A stretch of 64,000 bases of DNA from Fulvimarina manganoxydans (GTDB lineage: Bacteria > Pseudomonadota > Alphaproteobacteria > Rhizobiales > Rhizobiaceae): NCBI RefSeq assembly GCF_900176465.1, contig NZ_FWXR01000010.1, positions 62,001 through 126,000 on the forward strand, written 5' to 3'. A program made the position numbers and the translations under genes. The notes beneath the pieces are model-generated. The model was not told the origin of the DNA, did not search any database, and saw nothing but the letters and a program-made list of their open reading frames with translations. This document shows positions 8,063 through 17,671 of this stretch, piece after piece (position 1 is the first letter of the stretch; each line of letters begins with the position of its first letter).

Positions 8063-9366
8063 AGAAGCGGATCGCTTTCACCCTGACCTGGAAGCGGATC
8101 GCGGGGCTTCTTGCCGCCGGTGTCGCGGCGGCCCTTGCCGTTTCCCTCTCGGGCCTCGTCTCGATCGCGGCCTCCTCCGGCCATTTCGCGCCGGTCGGCT
8201 GGTTCCTGCATTGGACGATGCAGAATGCCGTCGCGCGCCAGTCGCTCGGGATTTCGGTGCCGGAGGATATCGATCTCTCCGATCCCGCCCTTGTCCAGCG
8301 CGCCGCCGGCCATTTCGCCACCGGCTGCGCACCCTGCCACGGGGCGCCGGGGATCGAGCAGTCGCCGGTCGTCCTGTCGATGACGCCCCATCCGCCGCGC
8401 CTCGAGGGCCAGATCGGGGAATGGGCCGACCGCGAGCTCTTCTGGATCTTGAAACACGGCATCAAATATTCGGGCATGCCGGCTTGGCCGACCCAGGAGC
8501 GCGACGACGAGGTCTGGGCTCAGGTGGCTTTTCTTCGCGCCTATCCCGAGATGAGCCCGCAGACCTATGCCGATCTCGCACTCGGCGGCGAGCGCGGCAC
8601 CATCGATGAAGGGGTAGAGGGAAGCGAGACCGCTGGCTTCGACGGGATCACGGCAGACGCCCTGACCGATTGCGCGCGCTGCCATGGCCGCGACGGGCTC
8701 GGGCGCGGCGAAGGGGCAAGCGCCGGCGCTTTTCCCGTCATTGCCGGCCAGAGCGAGGCCTATCTCAAGGCGACGCTTCAGGCCTACGATCTCGGCTTCC
8801 GCCATTCGGGTTTCATGCAGCCCCCCGCCTCGCGCTATCCCGACGAGGTGTTGGATGCGCTGGCCGTCTGGTATTCGGAGCAACCCTTGCCGGGACCGGC
8901 GATGCCTGCCCAATCGGACGGGGCGCAGACGACCGCCGCCGATCCGCGTGGAGACATCGCCCCTGAGACCGCGATGGACGACGGCATCCCACCGCAGATC
9001 TTTCCGACCGCGAACCGGTCCGATGCCGCCTTTTCCATCGAAGCTGCGGCCGGCGGCCTGCCCGAAGGCGACGAGGCGGCCTTGCTGGATCTCGGACGCA
9101 CCATCGCCGAACAGGGCATCCCATCGCGAAAGATTCCGGCCTGCAATAGCTGTCACGCCAAGGAAGGGCGCGCCAAGAACGACCTCTATCCCTATCTCGG
9201 TGGCCAGCCGGCCTGGTATATCGACACCCATCTCCATCTCTGGAAGGAAGGAACGCGTAGCGGCACGCGCTTTGCCCATCTGATGGACAAGATCGCCATC
9301 CAGATGACCGACGAGCAGATCGAGGCGGTCTCGGCCTGGTACGCCTCGCGCCCTCTTGGACAATAG
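8059..9366 (+). CDS. Membrane-anchored tri-haem cytochrome c
   Basis: A 435-residue exported cytochrome with an N-terminal membrane segment (about residues 13-36) and three CXXCH haem c sites: C90-H94 (CAPCH), C205-H209 (CARCH) and C362-H366 (CNSCH). Candidate distal methionines lie in YSGMPAW, in GFMQPP and in the last domain. The layout resembles multi-domain class I cytochromes that feed terminal oxidases or dehydrogenases. As last gene of the overlapping cox block it probably delivers electrons to the CuA/haem c of subunit II. A Pro/Ala-rich linker separates domains 2 and 3 (about residues 275-340). Confidence 0.88.
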   Translation: MKKRIAFTLTWKRIAGLLAAGVAAALAVSLSGLVSIAASSGHFAPVGWFLHWTMQNAVARQSLGISVPEDIDLSDPALVQRAAGHFATGCAPCHGAPGIEQSPVVLSMTPHPPRLEGQIGEWADRELFWILKHGIKYSGMPAWPTQERDDEVWAQVAFLRAYPEMSPQTYADLALGGERGTIDEGVEGSETAGFDGITADALTDCARCHGRDGLGRGEGASAGAFPVIAGQSEAYLKATLQAYDLGFRHSGFMQPPASRYPDEVLDALAVWYSEQPLPGPAMPAQSDGAQTTAADPRGDIAPETAMDDGIPPQIFPTANRSDAAFSIEAAAGGLPEGDEAALLDLGRTIAEQGIPSRKIPACNSCHAKEGRAKNDLYPYLGGQPAWYIDTHLHLWKEGTRSGTRFAHLMDKIAIQMTDEQIEAVSAWYASRPLGQ

Positions 9367-9389
9367 ATCGAATTTTCTTGAGAGACATC

Positions 9390-9797
9390 GTGACGATGGA
9401 TTGGACGGATGTGATGGCGCCGGGGCTCGACGTGTTCGAGGCGCTGGCCATCGAGGCCTATGAGAGCCTGCCGGAGGAGTTTCGCGCGCTGTGTGGCGAA
9501 ATCCGGTTTCTCGTCGCCGATTTTCCCGATGACGATGTCATCAAGGAGATGGGTCTGGAAAGCCCGTTCGACATTCTAGGCCTCTTTGAAGGCCGAGGCC
9601 TTGGCGATCTCGCGACGCCGGTGACCGGCGAGATGCCGAACCGCATTCTTCTCTATCGCCGGCCCATTCTGGATTATTGGGCCGAGAACGAGGAGACCCT
9701 CGGCCACCTCGTGCGCCATGTGCTCGTCCATGAGATCGGCCACCATTTTGGCCTCTCCGACGACGACATGGAAGCGATCGAGGCGGCAGCCGGCTGA
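9390..9797 (+). CDS. Metallopeptidase family protein (zincin-like)
   Basis: A 135-residue cytoplasmic protein with the zinc-binding HEIGHHFG motif near its end, matching the small zincin-like metallopeptidase family common in Actinobacteria and Alphaproteobacteria. The body contains LCGEIRFLVADFP and PNRILLYRRPIL, the usual order for the family. No signal peptide. GTG 9390 is preferred because GAGAG lies about 6 nt upstream; an in-frame ATG at 9396 is equally possible and a TTG lies at 9378. It follows the cox operon by 23 nt, so it may be read through from there, but nothing links it to oxidase function. Its substrate is unknown. Confidence 0.75.
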   Translation: MTMDWTDVMAPGLDVFEALAIEAYESLPEEFRALCGEIRFLVADFPDDDVIKEMGLESPFDILGLFEGRGLGDLATPVTGEMPNRILLYRRPILDYWAENEETLGHLVRHVLVHEIGHHFGLSDDDMEAIEAAAG

Positions 9798-9830
9798 TCG
9801 CGCCGCCTGCCCCGTCATGCTCGGCGTGGA

Positions 9831-10088
9831 TTATACCAGCGAATAGACGTTCTGGGTCGGATAGCTCTGTGCCTCGTCATAGATGACGACCACGGCCATT
9901 CCCGGCTTGACCGCGCCATAGTCGAAATCGTCAGGCAGAAGATAGGTCTCGCCATCCGACAGGCGCAGCTCGGAGCGCTCGCTGTCGATGTCGACGATGA
10001 CACCATCCGCCTCGTCCGCAAAGGCCGGGATGGTCATCGCGACGGAGAGAAAGGACGTCGCGAAGAAGGCGATGATCCGTCTGGTCAT
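9831..10088 (-). CDS. DUF1344-type exported small protein
   Basis: An 85-residue protein with a classical signal peptide (RRIIAFFATSFLSVAMTIP, cleavage after AFA at about residue 24). The mature part starts DEADGVIVDIDSERSELRLSDG and carries YLLPDDFD and MAVVVIYDE, which is the pattern of the DUF1344 family of short periplasmic beta-barrel-like proteins in rhizobia. Function unknown. It stands alone between convergent and divergent neighbours. ATG at 10088 gives a signal peptide of correct length. Confidence 0.7.
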   Translation of the reverse strand: MTRRIIAFFATSFLSVAMTIPAFADEADGVIVDIDSERSELRLSDGETYLLPDDFDYGAVKPGMAVVVIYDEAQSYPTQNVYSLV

Positions 10089-10298
10089 GCTGGAGTTCCC
10101 TCGTATGCTTCCCTGGCGCCCGGTTCCCCAACCGATACGCCGCAACCGAGGAAATGCGAACCCAATTGTGTCTTTTCTCGGCTGCCTTTGATGACGATTC
10201 GTTGCAAATGCGGTTTGATCCGGTGCTTCCCCATGCGATAGAGCGCCCCTGACGGGACGCAAACCCTTGTGCAGTGCCGTCTTCATATTGGGTTTACC

Positions 10299-11402
10299 AT
10301 GTCGCACAACACCTTCGGACACCTCTTCCGCGTCACCACCTGGGGCGAGAGCCACGGTCCCGCGATCGGATGCGTGATCGATGGCTGCCCTCCGGGAATC
10401 CGCTTCCGCATGGAGGAGATTCAGGCCGAGCTCGACCGCCGAAAACCCGGCTCCTCGCGCTTCGTGACCCAGCGCCGGGAACCCGACACGGCCAAGATCC
10501 TCTCCGGTGTCCTGCCGGACGAATCGGATGACGGAACGCTCGTGACGACCGGCACGCCGATCGCCATGGAGATCGAGAATGTCGATCAGCGTTCGAAGGA
10601 CTACGGCGATATTGCAAAGCAATATCGGCCTGGTCATGCGGACTTCACTTATGACGTGAAATACGGCCTGCGCGACTATCGCGGCGGCGGGCGATCCTCG
10701 GCGCGGGAGACGGCGACCCGCGTTGCGGCCGGCGCGCTCGCTCGCAAGATCGTCCCGGGCTTGACCGTTCGCGGCGCGATCGTCGCGATCGGGACCGAGG
10801 CGATCGATCGAGGCAATTGGGACTGGCAGGTGGTGGAACGCGAGGACAATCCGTTCTTCACGCCCGATGCCGCCTCGATCCCCCGTTTCGAGTCCTATCT
10901 CGACGAGCTTCGAAAAGCCCATGACAGCGTCGGCGCGCTGATCGAGATCGTGGCGGAAGGCGTTCCCGCCGGCCTCGGCGCCCCGATCTATGGCAAGCTC
11001 GACACCGATATCGCCGCAGGTCTCATGTCGATCAACGCCGTCAAGGGCGTCGAGATCGGCGACGGCTTTGCGGCGGCGCGCCTCAAGGGTACGGAAAATG
11101 CCGACGAGATGCGGATCGGCGACAATGGCGAACCGGAATTTCTGGCGAACCATTCCGGCGGCATTCTGGGCGGCATCTCGACGGGCGCTGAGATCGTCGC
11201 GCGCTTTGCCGTGAAGCCAACCTCCTCGATCCTGACCCCGCGCCGCTCGGTCGACCGGGATGGCCAGGAGATCGACGTCGTCACCAAGGGCCGCCACGAC
11301 CCTTGCGTTGGCATCCGCGCGGTGCCGATCGGCGAAGCCATGGTCGCCTGCGCCATCGCCGACCATTATCTGAGGCATCGGGGGCAGACGGGGCGGATTT
11401 GA
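10299..11402 (+). CDS. aroC: Chorismate synthase
   Basis: The enzyme (367 residues) makes chorismate from 5-enolpyruvylshikimate-3-phosphate with reduced FMN, the last common step of aromatic biosynthesis. The family's three signatures are visible: [18 protein letters not shown] at the N-terminus, the internal [12 protein letters not shown] region, and the C-terminal RHDPCVG-x-RAVPI-x-EAM stretch. ATG 10299 places MSHNTFG at the N-terminus, as in relatives. It is not in an obvious operon; a HicA/DUF1902 pair converges from downstream. Confidence 0.96.
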   Translation: MSHNTFGHLFRVTTWGESHGPAIGCVIDGCPPGIRFRMEEIQAELDRRKPGSSRFVTQRREPDTAKILSGVLPDESDDGTLVTTGTPIAMEIENVDQRSKDYGDIAKQYRPGHADFTYDVKYGLRDYRGGGRSSARETATRVAAGALARKIVPGLTVRGAIVAIGTEAIDRGNWDWQVVEREDNPFFTPDAASIPRFESYLDELRKAHDSVGALIEIVAEGVPAGLGAPIYGKLDTDIAAGLMSINAVKGVEIGDGFAAARLKGTENADEMRIGDNGEPEFLANHSGGILGGISTGAEIVARFAVKPTSSILTPRRSVDRDGQEIDVVTKGRHDPCVGIRAVPIGEAMVACAIADHYLRHRGQTGRI

Positions 11403-11427
11403 AATGGACTTTGTGTAAGAGCGCCGT

Positions 11428-11625
11428 TCAGAACCGACGGTCAATGCCGGCCTGCTTCATGACCGCGTTCGCCGTATGGCGTGACAAGCTGCCCCGATCG
11501 ACGCTGAATGTACGATTCGTGATTGGACTGAACCATATTTCATGGTCGCCTTTTCCGACCCGCTTAAAAATGCAGCCATGGGCTCGAAGTGCTTGGACGA
11601 TCTCCTTGTAGAACCCCTGGACCAT
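11428..11625 (-). CDS. hicA: HicA-family toxin (mRNA interferase)
   Basis: A 65-residue protein of the HicA type: a dsRBD-like fold with the catalytic histidine in GKGDHEIW, preceded by LRAHGCIFKRVGKGDH, and followed by TVDRGSLSRHTANAVMKQAGI-type helices (here FSVDRGSLSRHT). HicA toxins cleave mRNA and are neutralised by the partner encoded beside them. The start ATG (11625) directly follows the stop of the upstream antitoxin gene (11626-11628), so they are co-translated antitoxin first, the reverse of the classical hicA-hicB order. Confidence 0.8.
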   Translation of the reverse strand: MVQGFYKEIVQALRAHGCIFKRVGKGDHEIWFSPITNRTFSVDRGSLSRHTANAVMKQAGIDRRF

Positions 11626-11877
11626 TCAGTGTGCATGAAGCCTGTCGAGACGCACCTGTGAGTGGATGCAAACGTCCAACAGATCGCCGGGAGACTGCAC
11701 CTCGTCCATAAGATGAGCGTTGTCCGCGAGAAGCTCAGGAGCGATCGCAAGAACCCGCCTCAACAGATCGTCCAGTGTGGCCGCCTCGGTCACGAGGCCT
11801 GGAATATCCTCGCTCGTTGCGACCCATATGCTGGCCTCATCGTCCCACAGCGCCGTGACCATGAACTTTTTGTTCAT
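11626..11877 (-). CDS. DUF1902 / HicB-like antitoxin
   Basis: An 83-residue protein beginning KFMVTALWDDEASIWVATSEDIPGL, the partial RNase H-like fold shared by HicB and DUF1902 proteins; the phrase SEDIPGLVTEAATLDDL matches the HicB ligand-binding pattern. No HTH or ribbon-helix-helix tail is visible, unlike many HicB proteins, so autoregulation may be absent or weak. It precedes hicA without a gap. AAGGAG about 8 nt before ATG 11877 supports the start. Antitoxin role inferred from the pairing. Confidence 0.78.
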   Translation of the reverse strand: MNKKFMVTALWDDEASIWVATSEDIPGLVTEAATLDDLLRRVLAIAPELLADNAHLMDEVQSPGDLLDVCIHSQVRLDRLHAH

Positions 11878-12073
11878 GAAAGCTGCTCCTTCGGTGGCAA
11901 TTCCAGATCATGAATATCACGGTCGTGCGCCCGATGCACAACGCATGCCGAGGAACCTCAAACAGTCCGCACCAGATTGAGCCGATGCCGGGCTCTTCGC
12001 CAAATGCGCGGCCGATCATCAATAGAGACGCCCATAAATTGCCAAGCGGCACCGGCCGTTCTAAGTCTCGACC

Positions 12074-13009
12074 ATGCTGACGCGCCTTTATCACCATCCG
12101 ATCTTCGCCGAACATCTGACCGGGGCCGGTCATCCTGAGCGCCCCGATCGCATTGCCGCGGTCTCACAGGTACTGGAAGACGAGTGCTTCCACTTCCTCG
12201 ACCGGGAAAAGGCGCCGGAAGGCACGCTGGAGGCGATCTATCGCTGTCATCCCGAAGGCTATGTCCAGGCGATCGCGAAGGTGATCCCGGAAGAGGGTCT
12301 CGTGCGCATCGAGGACGACACCGTTCTCAGCCCGAAAAGCTTCCAGGCCGCCATGCATGGGGTCGGCGGCGCCATGGCGGCGGTGGACGCGGTGGTCTCA
12401 GGCGATGCGCCCAACGCCTTCGTCGCCTCGCGCCCGCCCGGCCATCACGCCGAGACGCAGACCGCCATGGGCTTCTGCCTCTTCAACAATGCCGCGATCG
12501 CCGCCCGCCATGCACAGGCCAAGCATGGGCTGGAGCGCGTCGCCATCATCGATTGGGACGTTCACCACGGCAACGGCACCCAGGATATCTTTTGGTCCGA
12601 TCCGAGCGTCATGTATTGCTCGACCCATGAGATGCCGCTCTATCCGGGCACGGGGGAGAAGTCAGAGACCGGGGCGAACGATGCCGGCAATATCGTCAAT
12701 GCGCCGCTTTCGGCCGGCGATGGGGGCGAGGCCTTCCGCGAAGCCTTTACGAGCCGCGTCCTGCCGGCGCTCGAGACTTTCAAGCCGGACCTCGTCATCA
12801 TTTCCGCCGGCTTCGACGCCCATCATCGCGACCCGCTGGCCAATCTGAAACTGACCGAAGAGGATTTCGACTGGGCGACCGGCAAGCTCCTCGACGTCGC
12901 CAACCGTCATGCCGATGACCGATTGGTCAGCCTTCTCGAAGGCGGCTACGATCTTCAGGGCCTCGCCGTCTCGGTTCGCGCCCATGTGAAGCGCTTGCTG
13001 GAAGGCTGA
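12074..13009 (+). CDS. Histone deacetylase-family protein (AcuC/acetylpolyamine amidohydrolase-like)
   Basis: A 311-residue zinc hydrolase of the arginase/deacetylase fold. Catalytic motifs are visible: RPPGHHAE (catalytic His pair), [14 protein letters not shown] (zinc Asp and His), [12 protein letters not shown] (second zinc Asp) and a C-terminal [10 protein letters not shown] with the transition-state Tyr. Bacterial members deacetylate small amines or protein lysines. It lies just upstream of xseB and dxs, a gene order common in Rhizobiales; the 101-nt gap to xseB leaves the operon link uncertain. Substrate unknown. Confidence 0.88.
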   Translation: MLTRLYHHPIFAEHLTGAGHPERPDRIAAVSQVLEDECFHFLDREKAPEGTLEAIYRCHPEGYVQAIAKVIPEEGLVRIEDDTVLSPKSFQAAMHGVGGAMAAVDAVVSGDAPNAFVASRPPGHHAETQTAMGFCLFNNAAIAARHAQAKHGLERVAIIDWDVHHGNGTQDIFWSDPSVMYCSTHEMPLYPGTGEKSETGANDAGNIVNAPLSAGDGGEAFREAFTSRVLPALETFKPDLVIISAGFDAHHRDPLANLKLTEEDFDWATGKLLDVANRHADDRLVSLLEGGYDLQGLAVSVRAHVKRLLEG

Positions 13010-13110
13010 GCGCCACCACCTGTGCTCCGGCGGCGACCCGTATTGGCGTTCGAGGCTTCGCACCGCCGCCCTTTGACCCGACATCTTCCCTTTCGCGATT
13101 CGAGACTGAC

Positions 13111-13383
13111 ATGGCCGACGACGAGATCGATTCCCTGCCCGCCGACGATTCCGACATCAAGCGCATGACCTTCGAGGAAGCGCTCGCCGCCCTTGAGCGG
13201 ATCGTCGGCGATCTGGAGCGCGGCGACGTGCCGCTCGACCGCTCGATCCGCATCTATGAGCGCGGCGAGAAGCTGAAGAACCATTGCGACCGGCTCTTGT
13301 CGGCGGCAGAGGACAAGGTCGAGAAGATCAAGCTCAACCGCGCCGGCAAACCCTCCGGCACTGAGCCGCTCGATCCCGACTGA
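13111..13383 (+). CDS. xseB: Exodeoxyribonuclease VII small subunit
   Basis: A 90-residue small subunit of ExoVII, which with XseA degrades single-stranded DNA into oligonucleotides. The family helix pair is clear: [25 protein letters not shown] followed by [25 protein letters not shown]. Residues 1-18 are an acidic, probably disordered leader. xseA is not in this window, as is usual for alphaproteobacteria, where xseB sits upstream of dxs instead. Confidence 0.95.
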   Translation: MADDEIDSLPADDSDIKRMTFEEALAALERIVGDLERGDVPLDRSIRIYERGEKLKNHCDRLLSAAEDKVEKIKLNRAGKPSGTEPLDPD

Positions 13384-13579
13384 CGGCAGCGAGCGACAGG
13401 GAGCGGCCAGTTTCCGGTCACGCGACGCGGTTTGCCGCAGCCGCCTGATCTCGAAGATGCTTGATCGCTGCGGTCTGGAAACGATTTAAAGAATGTGTTG
13501 GGGTTGCGTGTCCTTGCGAACCTCATGACGGGCGGCAGGCGCCGTCGAGGCCCGCAATAATCGAAAAGGTCCTGACATC

Positions 13580-15499
13580 GTGTCCCAATCTCTGCTGACG
13601 CCGCTTCTCGACCAGATCCAAAGCCCGGAGGATCTCCGGCGGTTCGAGGAAAGCGACCTCAGGCAGATCGCGGACGAGGTGCGTGCCGATCTGATCGACG
13701 CCGTGTCCCAGACCGGCGGTCACTTGGGCGCCGGCCTCGGGGTCGTCGAACTGACCGTCGCGCTCCACTATGTCTTCGAGACGCCGGACGACCGGCTGAT
13801 CTGGGATGTCGGCCACCAGGCCTATCCCCACAAGATCCTCACCGGACGGCGCGAGCGCATGCGCACGATCCGCCAGGAAGGCGGCCTGTCGGGTTTCGCC
13901 AAGCGAACCGAAAGCGAATACGACCCCTTCGGCGCCGGCCATTCCTCGACCTCGATCTCCGCCGGCCTCGGCATGGCGGTGGCGCGCGATCTCTCCAAGG
14001 GCACCAACAACGTCGTGGCGGTCATCGGCGACGGCGCCATGAGCGCCGGCATGGCCTATGAGGCGATGAACAATGCCGGGGCGCTCGACGCGCGCCTCAT
14101 CGTCATTCTCAACGACAACGACATGTCCATCGCGCCACCGACCGGCGCGATGAGCCATTATCTGGCGCGCCTCGTCTCGGGAAAGACCTATCGGACCTTG
14201 CGCAACCGCGCGAAGGACATCACCCAGAAACTGCCCACCTTCTTCCGGGAAGGCGCCCGCAAGACCGAGGAATATACCCGCGGCTTCTTCACCGGCGGGA
14301 CGATGTTCGAGGAACTCGGCTTCTACTATGTCGGCCCGATCGACGGTCACGACATGGACGCCCTCGTGCCGGTCCTGAAGAATGTCCGCGATGCCAAGAC
14401 CGGCCCGATCCTCGTCCATGTGGTCACCAAGAAGGGCAAGGGCTACGAGCCGGCGGAAAATTCGGCCGACAAATATCACGGCGTCTCCAAATTCGACGTC
14501 ATCACCGGCGCCCAGTCCAAGGCCAAGGGCAATGCGCCGAGCTATACGAGCGTCTTCTCCTCGAGCCTCATCCAGGAAGCGGGGGAGGACGAGAAGATCG
14601 TCGCCGTCAATGCCGCCATGCCGAACGGCACGGGCCTCGACAAATTCGCCGAGCTCTACCCCGCCCGCAGCTTCGATGTGGGGATCGCCGAGCAGCACGC
14701 CGTCACCTTCTGCGCCGGCCTTGCCTCGGAAGGCTACAAGCCCTTCGCCGCGATCTATTCCACCTTCCTGCAGCGCGCCTACGACCAGATCGTCCATGAC
14801 GTGGCGATCCAGAAGCTCCCCGTGCGCTTTGCGATCGACCGGGCCGGCTTCGTTGGCGCCGACGGGCCGACCCATGCCGGCTCCTTCGACACCTCCTTCC
14901 TCGCTCCGCTTCCCGGCATGGTGGTGATGGCGGCGAGCGACGAGGCCGAGCTGCGCCACATGGTGCGCACGGCCGCCGCCTTCGACGAGGGGCCGATCTC
15001 CTTCCGCTATCCGCGCGGCAACGGCACCGGCGTCGACATGCCCGAGCGCGGCGAGATCCTGTCCATCGGCAAGGGCCGCATGATCCGGGAAGGCTCCAAG
15101 GTCGCGATCCTCTCCTTCGGCACGCGGCTTGCGGAAGCGGTCTCGGCGGCCGAAGAGCTCGACACCTACGGTCTCTCCACAAGCGTTGCAGACGCCCGCT
15201 TCGCCAAGCCTCTCGACACGGAGCTCATTGCGCGGCTCGCCCGCGAGCACGAGGTTCTCATCCTCCTCGAAGAAGGCGCGGCGGGCGGTTTCGCGGCCCA
15301 GGTTCTCCATCATCTCGCCGTGACCGGCGGGCTCGATTCCGGCCTCAAGGTTCGACCGCTCGTCATGCCGGACATCTTCATGGATCACGGCAAGCCCGAG
15401 ACGATGAACGCCGATGCCGGCCTCGACCGCGCCGGCATCGTCGATGCGGTCTTCAAGGCGCTCGGCCGGGACGAGCGCGCCAGCAGCCTCCGGGCTTGA
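13580..15499 (+). CDS. dxs: 1-deoxy-D-xylulose-5-phosphate synthase
   Basis: A 639-residue thiamine diphosphate enzyme that condenses pyruvate and glyceraldehyde-3-phosphate, the first step of the MEP isoprenoid pathway. Seen: [16 protein letters not shown], the ThDP-binding GDG...N segment ([19 protein letters not shown] then ILNDNDMSI), the catalytic [16 protein letters not shown], and the transketolase C-domain with [10 protein letters not shown]. Start is GTG at 13580. TlyA and an rRNA methyltransferase follow, in the order usual for Rhizobiales. Confidence 0.97.
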   Translation: MSQSLLTPLLDQIQSPEDLRRFEESDLRQIADEVRADLIDAVSQTGGHLGAGLGVVELTVALHYVFETPDDRLIWDVGHQAYPHKILTGRRERMRTIRQEGGLSGFAKRTESEYDPFGAGHSSTSISAGLGMAVARDLSKGTNNVVAVIGDGAMSAGMAYEAMNNAGALDARLIVILNDNDMSIAPPTGAMSHYLARLVSGKTYRTLRNRAKDITQKLPTFFREGARKTEEYTRGFFTGGTMFEELGFYYVGPIDGHDMDALVPVLKNVRDAKTGPILVHVVTKKGKGYEPAENSADKYHGVSKFDVITGAQSKAKGNAPSYTSVFSSSLIQEAGEDEKIVAVNAAMPNGTGLDKFAELYPARSFDVGIAEQHAVTFCAGLASEGYKPFAAIYSTFLQRAYDQIVHDVAIQKLPVRFAIDRAGFVGADGPTHAGSFDTSFLAPLPGMVVMAASDEAELRHMVRTAAAFDEGPISFRYPRGNGTGVDMPERGEILSIGKGRMIREGSKVAILSFGTRLAEAVSAAEELDTYGLSTSVADARFAKPLDTELIARLAREHEVLILLEEGAAGGFAAQVLHHLAVTGGLDSGLKVRPLVMPDIFMDHGKPETMNADAGLDRAGIVDAVFKALGRDERASSLRA

Positions 15500-15579
15500 C
15501 CGCCGGACGGCCCCCAAGCATGTCCCTCTCCCCCGGTTCCGGCGCAAAGCAAGGCGCGACACAGCCGGCGGAGGCGAGG

Positions 15580-16314
15580 ATGCGGCTCGATCTCGCTTTG
15601 GTCGAGCGCGGGCTTTACGGGACACGGTCGAGAGCGCGCGATGCCGTCTTGCGCGGCACGGTTCGGGTCGACGGGGTCGTCGCGACCAAGGCGTCGGTGA
15701 GCATTGCCCCGGATGCGTGGATCGAGATCGACGATCCGGCGGGCGCCTATGTCTCGCGCGCCGCGCTGAAGCTCATCGCCGGCCTCGATGTTTTCGGCCT
15801 CGATCCGGCGGGGCTTTCCTGCCTCGATATCGGCCTGTCGACCGGCGGTTTTGCCCAGGTGCTTCTGGAACGGGGTGCGGCCCATGTGACCGGGATCGAT
15901 GTGGGCCACGGCCAGGTCGATACGACGCTCGCCACCCATCCGCGCCTGACCGCGATCGAGGGCCTCAATGCCCGTGAGCTGACGGCCGGTCATCTGGGAG
16001 ACCGACCGGTCGAGTTCGTCACCTCGGATGTGAGCTTCATCTCGGTGACCCTCGCCCTGCCGCCAGCGCTCGCTCTCGCCGAGCCCGGCGCGAAGGCAGT
16101 GCTTCTCGTCAAGCCGCAATTCGAGGCCGGGCGCGAGGCGATCGGCAAGGGTGGCCTCTTGAAGGACCCGTCCATGGCGGAAAGCATCGCGGCCCGGCTT
16201 CGGGATTGGCTGGGTCAGCAAGCAGGCTGGCGGGCGCCGGGTCTTGCCCCCTCGCCGATCGAGGGCGGCGACGGCAATCGCGAGTTTTTGTTGGTCGGCG
16301 AAAAGACCGGCTGA
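15580..16314 (+). CDS. tlyA: TlyA-family rRNA 2'-O-methyltransferase / hemolysin-A-like
   Basis: A 244-residue RNA methyltransferase: an N-terminal S4 RNA-binding domain (RLDLALVERGLYGTRSRARD) and a FtsJ-like SAM-dependent domain with motif I CLDIGLSTGGFAQVLL, the Asp in DVSFISV and the Lys of VKPQFEAG. Relatives methylate 16S C1409 and 23S C1920. ATG 15580 is chosen because GGAGG sits about 5 nt before it and because family members begin M-R/T-R-L-D; in-frame starts at 15496 and 15520 would add an unrelated leader. It lies 80 nt after dxs. Confidence 0.9.
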   Translation: MRLDLALVERGLYGTRSRARDAVLRGTVRVDGVVATKASVSIAPDAWIEIDDPAGAYVSRAALKLIAGLDVFGLDPAGLSCLDIGLSTGGFAQVLLERGAAHVTGIDVGHGQVDTTLATHPRLTAIEGLNARELTAGHLGDRPVEFVTSDVSFISVTLALPPALALAEPGAKAVLLVKPQFEAGREAIGKGGLLKDPSMAESIAARLRDWLGQQAGWRAPGLAPSPIEGGDGNREFLLVGEKTG

Positions 16315-16435
16315 GCCGCAAATTCGGTTCCTCGCGGCCATTTATGCCCGAAAACGCCTTGCGAGAGCCGCATCCGTCAAGGCACAGGGGAGCGATCCTC
16401 GCGCACGATGCGCATGTAGCCTTTTGAAGAGCGCC

Positions 16436-17671
16436 ATGACCCTCGACCTTACGATTTCGCGCCTTGGCCTTCAGGGCGACGGCATCGCCGATACGGCAGA
16501 CGGGCCGGTCTATGTGCCCTTTACCCTGCCCGGCGAAGAGGTGCGCGCCGAGCCGCGCAAGGCCGGGCGCGCCGTGCCGATCGAAGTCGTCAAGGCCTCT
16601 CCGAGCCGCGCCGAGCCGCCCTGCCCCCATTTTGGCAGCTGCGGCGGCTGCGAATTGCAGCATGCCGACCCAGTGCTTTATGGCGAATTCAAGCGCTCTA
16701 TCGTGGTAGAGGCCCTGCGCCGCCAGGGGATCGAGACCGAGGTCTCTCCGCTCGTTCCCTGCGCGCCTGAAACCCGCAGGCGCCTCGCCATCACCGCTTT
16801 TCGCGCCGGCACGAAGCTTCTTCTCGGCTTTTTCGAGGCCCATTCGGACCGCATTGTCCCGATCGGTCCGTGCCCGGTCGCCGAGCCGGCCATCGTCGCG
16901 GCACTGCCGGCGCTGGAAAAGCTCTCCGCCATCCTTCTCGATCGCAAGAAGCCGCTCAAACTCCTCGTCACGCGCACCGAAACGGGGCTCGACGTCTTCG
17001 CGAGCGACGCCGGCAAGCTGCCGGACGACAAGCGCCAGCAGGCGATCGCCCATGCTCTGAAATCGGACTTTGCCCGCCTCACCGTCGATGGCGAGATCTT
17101 CGCCATGCGCCGCCCGCCCATCGTGACCTTTGGCGGGCTTCGCGTCACGCTGCCGCCCGGCGGCTTCCTTCAGGCGGTCGAAAGCGCGGAAGAGGCGATG
17201 GCCGAGCTCGTCACCACCCATCTGACGAAGGCAAAGCGCGTCGCCGACCTCTTTTCCGGCTCGGGCACATTCGCTCTGCGGCTTGCGAAAAAGGCCAAGG
17301 TCCATGCGGTGGAGGCGGAAGCGCCGGCCCTTGCCGCGCTCGACAAGGCCTGGCGCGAGGCGGAAGGGCTGAAACCCGTCACCACGGAACGGCGCGACCT
17401 CTTTCGCCGGCCGATCATTACAAAAGACCTCAAGCCCTATGACGGTCTTGTTTTCGACCCGCCGCGAGCCGGGGCGGAGGGTGTGGCGGCCGAGCTCGCC
17501 AAATCCAATGTGAAGCGCGTGGCGGCGGTCTCCTGCAATCCGCAGACGCTCGCCCGCGATCTGAAGCTGCTTCTGGACGGCGGCTATCGCCTCGTCTCCG
17601 TCACGCCGATCGACCAGTTTTTATGGTCGCACCATGTGGAGGCCGTCGCGCTCCTGGAGAAGGGCGGGTGA
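16436..17671 (+). CDS. TrmA/RlmD-type 23S rRNA (uracil-C5)-methyltransferase
   Basis: A 411-residue class I RNA methyltransferase. N-terminal TRAM-like domain (residues about 1-55), then the [4Fe-4S]-binding cysteines in PCPHFGSCGGCELQH, the SAM-binding DLFSGSGTFALRLA, the FDPPRAGAEGVAAEL segment, and VSCNPQTLARD with the catalytic Cys. Members make m5U in 23S rRNA (U747 or U1939). Alphaproteobacteria usually carry one broad enzyme, so RlmD, RlmC or a dual role cannot be separated here. Its stop overlaps the GTG start of the DedA gene (GTGA at 17668). Confidence 0.9.
   Translation: MTLDLTISRLGLQGDGIADTADGPVYVPFTLPGEEVRAEPRKAGRAVPIEVVKASPSRAEPPCPHFGSCGGCELQHADPVLYGEFKRSIVVEALRRQGIETEVSPLVPCAPETRRRLAITAFRAGTKLLLGFFEAHSDRIVPIGPCPVAEPAIVAALPALEKLSAILLDRKKPLKLLVTRTETGLDVFASDAGKLPDDKRQQAIAHALKSDFARLTVDGEIFAMRRPPIVTFGGLRVTLPPGGFLQAVESAEEAMAELVTTHLTKAKRVADLFSGSGTFALRLAKKAKVHAVEAEAPALAALDKAWREAEGLKPVTTERRDLFRRPIITKDLKPYDGLVFDPPRAGAEGVAAELAKSNVKRVAAVSCNPQTLARDLKLLLDGGYRLVSVTPIDQFLWSHHVEAVALLEKGG

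Noticed and set aside
9831-11444. A reverse-strand frame of 537 codons running from the DUF1344 gene across aroC
   Set aside because: Only its last 85 codons (9831-10088) look like a protein, with their own start and signal peptide. The rest is antisense to aroC.
13523-15625. A 700-codon reverse-strand open frame across the dxs gene
   Set aside because: It mirrors dxs codon structure in GC-rich DNA, has no recognisable domain and no start signal. dxs on the forward strand is unambiguous.
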